DNA from: Arthrobacter jiangjiafuii
Lineage (GTDB): Bacteria > Actinomycetota > Actinomycetes > Actinomycetales > Micrococcaceae
Direction: 5' to 3'
NCBI RefSeq assembly: GCF_018622995.1
Contig: NZ_CP076022.1
Span: 1,736,001 to 1,800,000 of the forward strand
Length of the DNA stretch: 64,000 nt
The position numbers were made by a program, and so were the translations under genes. Under the pieces are notes generated by a model. It ran no database searches. It had not been told where the DNA came from and was given only the letters and a program-made list of their open reading frames with translations. Below, one piece after another: positions 1 through 8,088 of this stretch (positions within the stretch are counted from its first letter, which is position 1; every line of letters starts with the position of its first letter).

Positions 1-174
1 ACTTCTTCGATTCCCAGGGGTGTGCTTCCGCTGCCGGTCTGTGCGCTCATGGCCACGCTCCTTCGCTGGAATACGGCCCTTCCAGCGTATTCCGGGGTTG
101 CGGGCTCCGACACCCCTGCGAACGCTTCGCGACGCCTCGCTGGGAATCCTGCTGAGAATCGCTACTCTCGCTCC

Positions 175-585
175 ATGACCGGATTTCCCCAGCTGCAAAA
201 CACTGTCCTGGACACCACCGACGTCCGCGGGCTGGCCGAGTTTTACCGTCAGCTTCTCGGGCTCCGGTATCTGCCCGGAGATGAGCCCGCGCCGCAGGGC
301 CCGGATGACGCGGACTGGCTGGTGCTGACCGATGGGCAGGGCCGGCGCCAGCTGGCGTTCCAGCTGGTTGACCGGCTCGAGCGGACCACCTGGCCGCGCC
401 CGGATGTGCCGATGCAGCTGCATCTGGATTTCACCGTGCCGGACCGGCAGTCACTGGCGGATCAGCACGCCCGCGCACTGGGCCTGGGGGCGGAGCTGCT
501 GCTTGACCGCACGGATGATCCGGACGAGCCGCTCTACGTCTACGCGGACCCGGCCGGCCATCCGTTCTGCATCTTCGTGGGCTGA
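175..585 (+). CDS. VOC family protein (glyoxalase/bleomycin-resistance-like)
   Basis: A 136-aa single-module VOC protein. The N-terminal 'LQNTVLDTTDVRGLAEFYRQL' type beta-alpha opening, the mid segment QLHLDFTVPD (a potential metal-ligand His) and the C-terminal YVYADPAGHPFCIF are typical of small actinobacterial VOC proteins. The substrate cannot be told from sequence. I chose the ATG at 175 rather than upstream starts because the fold begins right after it, and because a TACTCT -10-like box at 163-168 ends 6 nt before this ATG, suggesting a leaderless message. The stop codon directly abuts a truncated oxidoreductase remnant on the other strand. Confidence 0.8.
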   Translation: MTGFPQLQNTVLDTTDVRGLAEFYRQLLGLRYLPGDEPAPQGPDDADWLVLTDGQGRRQLAFQLVDRLERTTWPRPDVPMQLHLDFTVPDRQSLADQHARALGLGAELLLDRTDDPDEPLYVYADPAGHPFCIFVG

Positions 586-727
586 GCGGCCCCAGTTCCG
601 CGATCAGGTCCTGCAGGGTTTCCGGTCCGCGCGAGTTGGCGATGACCACGTTCATCCCTGCCGCGACTGCGAGCCGCGCGACCGCTGATCCGATGTGACC
701 GCTTCCAATGATTCCAAGTGTCGGCAT
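584..727 (-). pseudogene. N-terminal fragment of an F420/NADP-dependent oxidoreductase-like Rossmann protein
   Basis: Reading leftwards from the ATG at 727, about 48 residues match the start of NAD(P)-binding F420-dependent oxidoreductase-like proteins: a GIIGSGHIGSAVARL dinucleotide-binding loop, then VVIANSRGPETLQDL. After about position 586 the reading frame turns into the antisense of the VOC gene and family similarity stops. The rest of the roughly 200-aa protein is missing, so this is a truncated remnant. The break coincides with the 3' end of the VOC gene, pointing to a deletion or recombination junction there. Confidence 0.7.
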
Positions 728-883
728 TGCTCATCCCTTCGCTGGTGCGCCCGTGTGGCGCGTGTTGCTGGGTTGAACCTGCCTGGACGCGTGGAAAATT
801 CCTGCGCCCGCCAACCCGGCCGGCCTCCCCATGACCACCCCGCGCTACCCGGCCGCCCTGCCGGTGTCCGCTAGATTGGCAGC

Positions 884-1570
884 ATGACTTCAGTGGGGGC
901 TGTGCTCGATATGTCCGAATTGTCCGTGGGGTACGCCGGCACACCGGTGTGCGGACCCATCACCGCGCAGGCAGCGGCCGGCGAAATCCTGGGCATGGTG
1001 GGATTCAACGGTGCCGGAAAATCCACCGCGGCCCGCACGATCGCCGGTAAGCAGCCCATGCTCCACGGCGAGGTCCGCGTCCACGGCCTGCCGGTTTATG
1101 AAGACGCCATTCCATTCCGCCGGCAGGTCGCAGCGCTGTTCGACGAAGATGCGTTCTTCCCCTCCCTGTCCCTGCGCGAGCACCTCCAGCTGATCGCCCG
1201 CGGGCACGGCCTGCCGGATCCCGATGCCGCCGTCGAAGCCGAACTCGACTTCTTCGCCTTGCGGGAGCGCGCCAACGCCGTTCCGGCCTCCGTCTCGTCC
1301 GGGCAGCGGCGGCGGCTGCTGCTTGCCTCCGCCCTGATCCGGCCCTCGTCCCTGCTGATCTTGGATGAGCCGGAGCAGCGACTGGATCCGGCCATGCGCG
1401 AGAGGCTGGGGGAGCGGATCAAATCCTATGCCGACGACGGCGGCACAGTGCTGCTGGTGACCCACGACCCGGCGCTGCTCCTGGCCACCGCCGGACGCTG
1501 CCTGCTCATCGACGACGACGTCCGCGAGATCGCGCCGGAACGGGCCGCCGCGGAAATCGCCGGGCGCTGA
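884..1570 (+). CDS. ABC transporter ATP-binding protein
   Basis: A 228-aa ABC ATPase. It has Walker A GFNGAGKST (residues 40-48), signature SSGQR (138-142), Walker B LLILDEP with catalytic Glu162, and H-switch His194 in VTHD. It is followed after 2 nt by a polytopic membrane protein, so the two most likely form one exporter of unknown substrate. A TAGATT -10 box at 872-877 ends 6 nt before the ATG, and no Shine-Dalgarno is visible, so translation is probably leaderless. The position normally occupied by the Q-loop Gln reads ALFDEDAFF. Confidence 0.9.
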   Translation: MTSVGAVLDMSELSVGYAGTPVCGPITAQAAAGEILGMVGFNGAGKSTAARTIAGKQPMLHGEVRVHGLPVYEDAIPFRRQVAALFDEDAFFPSLSLREHLQLIARGHGLPDPDAAVEAELDFFALRERANAVPASVSSGQRRRLLLASALIRPSSLLILDEPEQRLDPAMRERLGERIKSYADDGGTVLLVTHDPALLLATAGRCLLIDDDVREIAPERAAAEIAGR

Positions 1571-1572
1571 TC

Positions 1573-3165
1573 GTGGCCCAAAACGCCGCCGTCGGAACCG
1601 TTGCAACGGCCTTCAACCCGGTCCGGTACACCCGGCACGCCGCGAAAGCCTTCACCCGTGGCCGGACCCGGCTGCGGGATGTCCTGGTTGATGTGTATTC
1701 GGCGGTGCTGACGGTGGGAACCATCGGGGCGATGGCTGCCGGTCTGGTCCTGGCCCTGCGGGAGCAGGTGGCCCAGGCCTGGGACGCAGACCCGGGCGCC
1801 CGCACCCTGGTGTCCGCGCCGTCGTTCGCCCTGCCCGACGGCGCCGCAGCGACCGCGCTGCTGTTCGCCGCCCTGGCGGCGATCATGGTTCTGGCCCGGA
1901 AACTGGGGCCCGCGGCGGCGACCACGGCCGAAGGCTACTGGTGGCTGACCCTGCCCGTGGCGCGGCGTCCGCTACTGACCGGACGGCTTCTGCGCCGGCT
2001 TGCCCTGGTCTGGGCCGGCGCGTCCGTGCTGTACCTGCCGGTCGGTTTTATCACCGATCTTCACGCCAGTGGGCCCGGACAGTTCCTGGGCGCTGCGGTC
2101 TTCGGAGTGGCGGCCGTCAACGCCGTGCTGCTCTCGGCGCTGCGGCAGGCCGGTGCCGGTCCGGTGGGTTCCGGGCTCGCTGGTTCCGGCAGGCCCCGTT
2201 CGGAGCTGGTGGGGCGCATAGCGTCCGGACCGCTGCCGGGCCTGTTGCTGCTGGCCGTGCTGAGTTTCGTGCCGCGGCAGGCGGCAGCAGGTCTGTGGGG
2301 ACCAGCCCTGGTGGCCCTGGCCTCCGCCGTCGCGCTGGGCGTGGTGGTCTTTCCGCGGCTGGAAACGATCCCGGCCCAGGACCTGATCCGGGCCGGCGGT
2401 GTCTCCGGACATGCCGGTGCTGCCCTGTATCTAATGGACGCCAACGAGGTGGGCCGCGCCCTGTCCGGCGATTCCGGTGCCGTCGTCTCCACCCGCGCGG
2501 CCCGCTGGTATGCCCGCGGCACGCGGACTCCGTTTGGTGCGCTGCTGCGGGCCGATACCGCTGCTTTCCTGCGCACCCGGGGCTGGCTGGGCCGGCCTGT
2601 CGTGCTGCTCATGCTGTGCGCCCTGATGCTGGTCACCGGCGGGAACCAGCCGGTGCCGCTGCAGCTGGCCCTGGTCGCGGTGACAGTGTTCGCTGCCGTT
2701 CCGGCGGCGGGCGCGTTGGCCCGGCGGACCGCCATCACGCCGGGCCTGGACGTGCTGCTGCCGGTATCGGCATCCCTGGTGAAGCTGAGCCGGATGGCGC
2801 TGCCCACAGGGCTCATGGCGGCCTGGGCTGCGGTGTTCGTGGCCGTGCTCGTGCTGCTGGGTGCCGGAAGTCCGGAGCTCATCGCCCTGGGCGCACTGGC
2901 TGGGGTGGGGTTCGGCGCGTCGGCTGTGCGCGGTGCCTACCGGCCGGACCCCGACTGGACCGCCCCGCCCACGGAAACCGTCTTCGGCCCCGTGCCCTCG
3001 GCGCAGACCGGGGCCATGATCCGTGGCCTGGACACCACGCTGCTGGCGTTGGTTCCCCTGCTGCTGGGCCTGTTCCTGGGCTATGCGCCCGGAGTGCTGC
3101 TGCTCGCGCAGGCCGGCTTTTCCATGGCGTGCCTTCTTGTGGTGATGTTCTCGGACCCCAAGTAG
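1573..3165 (+). CDS. Polytopic membrane protein, ABC permease partner (DUF6297-like)
   Basis: A 530-aa protein starting at GTG 1573, two bases after the stop of the ATPase gene, so translationally coupled. It contains roughly ten or more hydrophobic segments in two blocks separated by a soluble stretch around residues 270-330. It resembles the large actinobacterial membrane proteins (DUF6297) found beside a lone ABC ATPase. The transported substrate is unknown. GC content and codon use match the neighbouring chromosome. Confidence 0.7.
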   Translation: MAQNAAVGTVATAFNPVRYTRHAAKAFTRGRTRLRDVLVDVYSAVLTVGTIGAMAAGLVLALREQVAQAWDADPGARTLVSAPSFALPDGAAATALLFAALAAIMVLARKLGPAAATTAEGYWWLTLPVARRPLLTGRLLRRLALVWAGASVLYLPVGFITDLHASGPGQFLGAAVFGVAAVNAVLLSALRQAGAGPVGSGLAGSGRPRSELVGRIASGPLPGLLLLAVLSFVPRQAAAGLWGPALVALASAVALGVVVFPRLETIPAQDLIRAGGVSGHAGAALYLMDANEVGRALSGDSGAVVSTRAARWYARGTRTPFGALLRADTAAFLRTRGWLGRPVVLLMLCALMLVTGGNQPVPLQLALVAVTVFAAVPAAGALARRTAITPGLDVLLPVSASLVKLSRMALPTGLMAAWAAVFVAVLVLLGAGSPELIALGALAGVGFGASAVRGAYRPDPDWTAPPTETVFGPVPSAQTGAMIRGLDTTLLALVPLLLGLFLGYAPGVLLLAQAGFSMACLLVVMFSDPK

Positions 3166-3280
3166 GGTGAGCTTTTCCGGCGTCTTGCTCGTCTTGAGGT
3201 CCTCGTGCCAGACGGCGGGTCAGGGCTTGGTCGTCAGGCCGCGGAGAGCGCCGTCGTCAACCAGAAAAGACCGATGCAGC

Positions 3281-4425
3281 GTGCGTCGCTGGTTCACAAG
3301 GCCCCATAGTCGCTCTGCATGCGCAGGAAAAGCCCCCCTGGCACAAATGGGAAATTTCGTGGGGCCCGTATGGACATTCACATTTAGGCAACACACTGTT
3401 GGCAACTCACCTACCGAAGTCACGACGATCAGTTTCGGGGATGATAGGAGCCACGTCATGCAATCGACCACTGTTCATCGAGGTGCAGCTACCCGTCCTG
3501 TGCAGCAACACCCCAATACAACCTTGTGGTCCATCCTGACTATTGAGCCGGAGCGTAAGGGTGTCGGCGACGACATTCTCCGCCATATTTTTGCCCCTTT
3601 GTCTTCCCAAGTGCGGGCCGGGGAGGGGTACCGGCTTCGGTTATCACGCAACCTGGAATCCGGCCATCAGACTGTGCTCCTGCATTTGCTTGCCACCGAC
3701 GACGTCGCTAAGCGCCTATGGAAGTTTGCGAACGCGCTGGCGGAGGAAAACGTTGCCACGCTGGGTACCGTGAAGACCTTCCACTCGCCGGGGCTCGTTT
3801 ATCCACCACGGCCGGGTGAACCGGTACCTGAGGTGATGGAAGCGGCACTTGCACGGTTCGGTGGGCCAAAGGGCTTGGACCTGGCAGCTGAGATTGCTGA
3901 CGTGTCCTCGGATCTGGCTTTGTGGGCGGTCAACCGCTTTCCCGGCCCCAACACGCGCTCGATGCTGGCTGCCCTGCTTCTCTTCGACACCGGCCACGCC
4001 ATGATGCGCGGCCCCCGGTCCGCGGTGTGGCCCGACCGCAGAATCACTAGCTGGGACTACTACTGGAACGCTCATCTGCACGCCTGTACAGGTTCTTTCG
4101 GCCCGCACGCTGCGCAGGCGCGCAATGCCATGAGGGCCCAGATTGCACCCCGGATTGTGCCGGCACACAGGATGATGGCCGCCCTTGCCTCAGAGCCGGC
4201 AGTGGATATCTGGCGGAAGCGCTGGGCAAGGGCCATGGATGAGTATTTGTACCGGGCAGACAAACAACGCATCAGTCGCAGTGCGCAGCAACTGACTACG
4301 GGGGCTAGCCTGATGGCACTCAACGGGCTGGGCTTCACGTTGAGGGAGCAGGCGGTCCTTGGCCTCTACGCGTCTGCCTGGAGTAAGGAAATAGAAGCGC
4401 AGTATTCCGGTGAGGAGCGCTCGAC
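3281..4425 (+). repeat. Tandem duplication, copy 1
   Basis: Direct comparison shows that this segment and 4692-5830 are diverged copies of one unit of about 1.14 kb. Similarity covers both the coding region and about 170 bases upstream, including the blocks gcgtcgctggttc, cgcaggaaaa and tatggacatt. The copies are offset by about 1.41 kb and separated by about 265 unrelated bases. Several stretches in the 3' half of the gene are nearly identical while the 5' half has diverged. Confidence 0.85.
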
Positions 4426-4453
4426 GCAGCCGGCAAAGCCGGGTAGGAAATAA
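3458..4453 (+). CDS. Standalone thiopeptide-type bacteriocin biosynthesis domain-like protein, copy 1
   Basis: A 331-aa protein. I chose ATG 3458 because AGGAG lies 7 nt upstream and the second copy is conserved from this Met. The order of elements (an N-terminal W..LTIEPER, a DDILRHIFAPL helix, a strand with LHLLAT, then ALARFGGPKGLDLAAEIADVSSDLALW) resembles the C-terminal elimination-type domain of class I lanthipeptide/thiopeptide dehydratases (TIGR03891/SpaB_C). That family has a characteristic YGGP..ME...F..DS core. No LanB glutamylation domain, cyclodehydratase or convincing precursor peptide lies nearby. The assignment comes from pattern recognition and is tentative. Base composition is lower in GC than the flanking ABC genes, suggesting acquisition. 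Confidence 0.55.
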   Translation: MQSTTVHRGAATRPVQQHPNTTLWSILTIEPERKGVGDDILRHIFAPLSSQVRAGEGYRLRLSRNLESGHQTVLLHLLATDDVAKRLWKFANALAEENVATLGTVKTFHSPGLVYPPRPGEPVPEVMEAALARFGGPKGLDLAAEIADVSSDLALWAVNRFPGPNTRSMLAALLLFDTGHAMMRGPRSAVWPDRRITSWDYYWNAHLHACTGSFGPHAAQARNAMRAQIAPRIVPAHRMMAALASEPAVDIWRKRWARAMDEYLYRADKQRISRSAQQLTTGASLMALNGLGFTLREQAVLGLYASAWSKEIEAQYSGEERSTQPAKPGRK

Positions 4454-4861
4454 CAGCGTAGGCGGCAGCGGTCAATGAAAACCGCTTATGGTCCGGACCA
4501 CGTTTTCGAAGCGCTGGAGTTCCCCTCGGGAAAGGGATCCTGACGGACAGCCCGTGAGGGGCCTTCGGCGTTGCTTCACGGCGCCCAGGTGTTTCAGACG
4601 CACTTGAGCTGGCGCTGCGGCCCGGCAGGAACCTCGACGCGGATCTCATCGCCGATGAAGTCGATGCCGGTGTCGCACGGGTCCGTGTAGTGCGCGTCGC
4701 TGGTTCGCAAATCTCGCGAGACCCTAGTCGCTCCGCGTCCGCAGGAAAAGGCCCCCAACACAAATGGGGGGATTCTGAGAACCAGTATGGACATTTACAT
4801 TTCGGGACCACACTGTGAAGTCAGCATACTTACTTTTTTTGGGGATGATATGAGCCACGTC
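4454..4861. other. Spacer between the duplicated genes; holds a coding-like minus-strand tail
   Basis: About 400 bases with no intact gene on the plus strand. Positions 4692-4861 belong to the duplicated unit (upstream part of copy 2). Between 4594 and about 4700 the minus strand reads an open frame with strongly GC3-biased codons ending GIDFIGDEIRVEVPAG then PQRQLKCV and a stop. This looks like the last 30-35 codons of a gene whose 5' part was replaced by the duplicated unit. I do not recognise the parent protein. Confidence 0.4.
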
Positions 4862-5830
4862 ATGCAATCGACCACTGTTCATCGAGGTGCGGCTACCCGT
4901 CCTGTGCAGCAGCACCCCAGCACAGCCCTGTGGTCCATGTTGACTGTAGAGCCGGAGCGTAGGGATGCGGGTGACGAAATAGTCCGCCGTATTGTTGCCC
5001 CGCTGATTTCCCGAACGAGGACCGGGGAAGAGTGCAGGTTTGGCTTTAACCGCAGGGTGGAATCCGCCCATCCAGCCGTGCACCTGCATTTGCGTGCCCC
5101 CGAGGACGTCGTTAAGGGCCTATGGAAGTCCGTGTACGCGCTGGCAGACGAAAGCGCTGCCACACTGGGTGCCGTGAAGATCTCGCAGTGGCCGGACATT
5201 TCTTATCCACCACGATCAGGCGAGCCGGTGCACCAAGTAATGGAAACGGCATTTTCCCGGTTCGGTGGACCAAAGGGCTTGGAGCTGGTTGCGGGGATTT
5301 CCGAGTTGTCCTCGGACCTGGCTTTGTGGGCAGTCAACCGCTTTCCCGGCCCCAACACGCGCTCGATGCTGGCCGCCCTGCTTCTGTTCGACACCGGCCA
5401 CACCATGATGCGCGGCCCCCGATCCGCTGTGTGGCCGGACCGCAGAACCATTAGCTGGGACTACTACTGGAACGTTCATCTGCACGCCTGCAAAGGTCCC
5501 AGCGCCTCGCAGTCTGAGCCTGCGCGCAGGGCAATGATGGACCAGATGGCACCCCGGGTTATGCCGGCACATAGGGTAATGGCCGCCCTTGCCACGGAGC
5601 CGGCCGTGGATCTTTGGCGGAAGCGCTGGGTAAGGGCCATCGATGAGTATCTGTACCGGGCAGATAAGCAACGCATCAGTCGCAGTGCGCAGCAGCTGGC
5701 TATGGGGGCTAGCCAGCTAACACTCAACCGGCTGGGCTACCCGCTCCGGGAACAGGGGGTCTTTGGCCTGTACGCGCGCGCTTGGAGTAAGGATATTGAA
5801 GCGCAGTATTCCGGTGAGGGGCGCTCGGCC
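4692..5830 (+). repeat. Tandem duplication, copy 2
   Basis: Second copy of the unit at 3281-4425 (see that entry). The right boundary lies at about 5830, within a few bases of the 3' end of the copy-2 gene. Sequence there passes directly into the antisense of the convergent metallo-hydrolase gene. Confidence 0.85.
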
Positions 5831-5839
5831 AGAGGATGA
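4862..5839 (+). CDS. Standalone thiopeptide-type bacteriocin biosynthesis domain-like protein, copy 2
   Basis: A 325-aa paralogue of the gene at 3458. It shares the MQSTTVHRGAATRPVQQHP start, the FGGPKGLEL..ISELSSDLALW core, the NRFPGPNTRSMLAALLLFDT block and an EYLYRADKQRISRSAQQL segment near the C-terminus. An in-frame ATG at 4850 is also possible, because copy 1's AGGAG is changed to ATGAG here. The same tentative family call applies. Residues 50-130 vary most between the copies, as expected if the two act on different substrates. Its 3' end overlaps the convergent MBL-fold gene by over 100 nt. Confidence 0.55.
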   Translation: MQSTTVHRGAATRPVQQHPSTALWSMLTVEPERRDAGDEIVRRIVAPLISRTRTGEECRFGFNRRVESAHPAVHLHLRAPEDVVKGLWKSVYALADESAATLGAVKISQWPDISYPPRSGEPVHQVMETAFSRFGGPKGLELVAGISELSSDLALWAVNRFPGPNTRSMLAALLLFDTGHTMMRGPRSAVWPDRRTISWDYYWNVHLHACKGPSASQSEPARRAMMDQMAPRVMPAHRVMAALATEPAVDLWRKRWVRAIDEYLYRADKQRISRSAQQLAMGASQLTLNRLGYPLREQGVFGLYARAWSKDIEAQYSGEGRSARG

Positions 5840-6686
5840 ACTCGTCACAGACCGCCCGCACTGGCTCCGGACCTGCAGCGTCCAGGGCAGAGCGCACCTT
5901 GTGGAGGTGTTCGACTGTCATTTCAAGAGGAGGCTCATCGGGTTGGTAGGTCGTGCGCACCGGGTAGTCCAGGCCCGGGGTGCTGGTCATCTCAATGTGA
6001 CACCCAAGGACGTAGGTCACTGGGTGCGAGCGGCAGAATTCGATGAGGAGATCAATGCTCCGCGAAAAGGCCGGCCAGTCACTGATATACAGCCGCCCGC
6101 GGTACACCGTGTCACCGGTGAAAAGGATCCCGGTCCACGGATCGTAGAACGTGACAGCGGCAGCGTCATGACCAGGCGTGGCAAGAATGTCGAGCATCCG
6201 TCCACCAAGATCCAGCTCTGTCTTGTCCGATGTGTCGGATAACCCGAGATAACACCACGCTGACAGCTTGTCTGCTGGCACGAGGGTCGTAGAGGCGCGG
6301 TCGAAGAACTGGGCATCACCGGCCATATGGTCGCCGTGTGAATGTGTATGCAGGATCAACAGTTCGTAGGAATTGTCGACGCCGGGATGGCGGCTCATCC
6401 ACGAATCAATGAGGTCGTCGACGACTGTGCGCAGCGGGAAATGCTGTTCAGACACGGTGGCGCCGGTATCTAGCAGCACCACACGCTCGCTACCGAAGAG
6501 GAGGAACAAAAAGGGGGCCTCGTAATTGATTGCCTTGTTCTGCCGAAGAACAACAGTGTCAGCGTCGTACCAATAGACCTGCACATCCGGGTCAGTGTTG
6601 TGTTTGGAGGACTCCGACCCATGGATCCACCGCGGAGGCAAAGGCCTCGCAACGGGTCCGGCGGTAGAGAGGGTTTTCTTCGACAT
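5724..6686 (-). CDS. MBL-fold metallo-hydrolase
   Basis: A 320-aa beta-lactamase-superfamily hydrolase. It carries the HTHSHGDH metal motif, a later TPGHD, FTGDTVY and a final LGCHIEMT His, which together complete a binuclear metal site. I preferred ATG 6686 over the upstream frame start because AGGAG lies 5 nt before it. The last 38 or so codons (after CDEFILWP) are read through the antisense of the duplicated gene and do not look like family sequence. The native C-terminus was probably replaced when the duplicated unit arrived. The substrate is unknown. Confidence 0.8.
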   Translation of the reverse strand: MSKKTLSTAGPVARPLPPRWIHGSESSKHNTDPDVQVYWYDADTVVLRQNKAINYEAPFLFLLFGSERVVLLDTGATVSEQHFPLRTVVDDLIDSWMSRHPGVDNSYELLILHTHSHGDHMAGDAQFFDRASTTLVPADKLSAWCYLGLSDTSDKTELDLGGRMLDILATPGHDAAAVTFYDPWTGILFTGDTVYRGRLYISDWPAFSRSIDLLIEFCRSHPVTYVLGCHIEMTSTPGLDYPVRTTYQPDEPPLEMTVEHLHKVRSALDAAGPEPVRAVCDEFILWPSAPHRNTALQYPYSKRARTGQRPPVPGAGSPAG

Positions 6687-6954
6687 CAGTGCTCCTGGTT
6701 GTGAGGACACAACGGGGTCCTCCGGGAAGGAGCGTCCTTTGGCTGGTCTCCTGCGGCATCGGCGGCCTCGATGTCCAGCTTAATTGCTTGGCGCCGGACG
6801 AGATGCAGGCAAAGGCGGTCGGGCAGTTCCATGGCGCCGGCGGGCAGCAGGGTTCCGCGCGCGTAACCGGAACTCAAGGGTCCCGGACCTACCCATGCGC
6901 CTGTGCGGGTGCTGTCCTTGGAGCAGAGAGAATCCGACCGCAGAAGGAGATACC

Positions 6955-7974
6955 ATGCGTGGCGTAGTACTGCATGCCCCCGGAGATGTGCGCGTGGAGG
7001 ACCGGGCCGATCCAGCGATTGAAGAACCGACCGACGCCGTCATCCGGCTGGCAGCGACCTGCATCTGCGGGTCAGACCTGTGGCCGTACCGAGGCGTGGA
7101 GGATGCGCAGGACGCACCCATGGGACATGAGTACATCGGCTGGGTGGAGGAGGTTGGACCCGAGGTGCGGACCATCAAAGTCGGGGACTTCGTCGTCGGC
7201 TCCTTCTGGGCGTCCGACAACACGTGTGAAATCTGCCGGGCGGGCTACCAGAGCCGGTGCGTCAATGCCGTGCCGATGGGCAGGATGGGCACCCAGGCGC
7301 AGTTCGCCCGGATTCCGCTGGCCGACGGCACCCTGGTGGCCACGCCGGAATCCCCGCCGGCGGACCTGCTGCCCTCACTGATGGCGGCCTCTGATGTACT
7401 GGGCACCGGCTGGTTCGGCGCCGTGGCTGCTGAGGCGGGCCCCGGCAAAACCGTCGCCGTGGTGGGGGACGGCGCTGTCGGCGTTTTGGCCGTCCTGGCC
7501 GCACGACAGCTCGGTGCCGAGCGGATAATCGCGTTTAGCCGGCACCCCGAACGCCAGCAGCTCGCCCGTGAATTCGGAGCCACCGATATCATCGCCGAAC
7601 GCGGTGATGCGGGGGTGGCCGCACTCAAGGACCTGACCAACGGGCTCGGCGCCCATTCGGTGGTGGAGGCCGTGGGTACGCAGGAGTCAATGATGCAGGC
7701 TGTGCGTTCCACCCGGCCGGGCGGTCACATGGGCTTTGTGGGCGTCTCCCATGACGTTGCTCTTCCCGGGCTGGAGTTGTTCTTCGCCGAGATCCACATG
7801 CTCGGCGGCCCCGCTCCCGTGCGCCGCTTTCTGCCCGACCTCATTCAGCGGATCTGGGACCGGAAGATCGACCCGGGCCGGGTTTTCGACCTCACGCTTC
7901 CGCTGGCCGACGCCGCTGAGGGGTACCGGGCCATGGACGAGCGCCGTGCCATCAAAGTGCTGCTGACCCCCTAG
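6955..7974 (+). CDS. Zinc-dependent alcohol dehydrogenase (MDR superfamily)
   Basis: A 339-aa medium-chain dehydrogenase. Catalytic zinc ligands fit Cys38 (in CICGSD) and His58-Glu59 (MGHEYIG). The NAD(P) loop GDGAVG is at residues 171-176. The structural-zinc lobe has Cys91, Cys94 and Cys102 but Asp88 in place of the first Cys, a variant seen in one MDR subfamily. I chose ATG 6955 for the AGAAGGAGA ribosome site at 6942-6950. It is monocistronic, and the substrate is unassigned. Confidence 0.85.
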   Translation: MRGVVLHAPGDVRVEDRADPAIEEPTDAVIRLAATCICGSDLWPYRGVEDAQDAPMGHEYIGWVEEVGPEVRTIKVGDFVVGSFWASDNTCEICRAGYQSRCVNAVPMGRMGTQAQFARIPLADGTLVATPESPPADLLPSLMAASDVLGTGWFGAVAAEAGPGKTVAVVGDGAVGVLAVLAARQLGAERIIAFSRHPERQQLAREFGATDIIAERGDAGVAALKDLTNGLGAHSVVEAVGTQESMMQAVRSTRPGGHMGFVGVSHDVALPGLELFFAEIHMLGGPAPVRRFLPDLIQRIWDRKIDPGRVFDLTLPLADAAEGYRAMDERRAIKVLLTP

Positions 7975-8040
7975 TCAGCCGCCGTTCGGGCGCCATGCCG
8001 TTGCCTAGTCGTGTAGACTCCCCAGCCAACACTACCGACG

Positions 8041-8068
8041 CTAGAATAAAACGTAGGAAACGTCGGAA
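8041..8068 (+). promoter_or_regulatory. Promoter and direct-repeat operator candidate of the RES/Xre locus
   Basis: A TAGAAT -10-like hexamer (8042-8047) is followed at once by two head-to-tail copies of ACGTnGGAA (8051-8059 and 8060-8068). They lie about 20-40 nt before the antitoxin ATG. Direct repeats at the transcription start fit autoregulation by the antitoxin, but no binding data are implied. Confidence 0.4.
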
Positions 8069-8088
8069 ACCCGCCGCGAGAGAGCCAC

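Noticed and set aside
1941-3170. A 409-codon plus-strand frame inside the ABC permease gene
   Set aside because: It is an out-of-frame, Arg/Gly-rich shadow of the membrane protein gene.
4594-4794. Minus-strand 66-codon frame considered as a RiPP precursor for the thiopeptide-type genes
   Set aside because: It lacks a leader/core layout and a Ser/Thr/Cys-rich core; it reads like the end of an ordinary protein instead.
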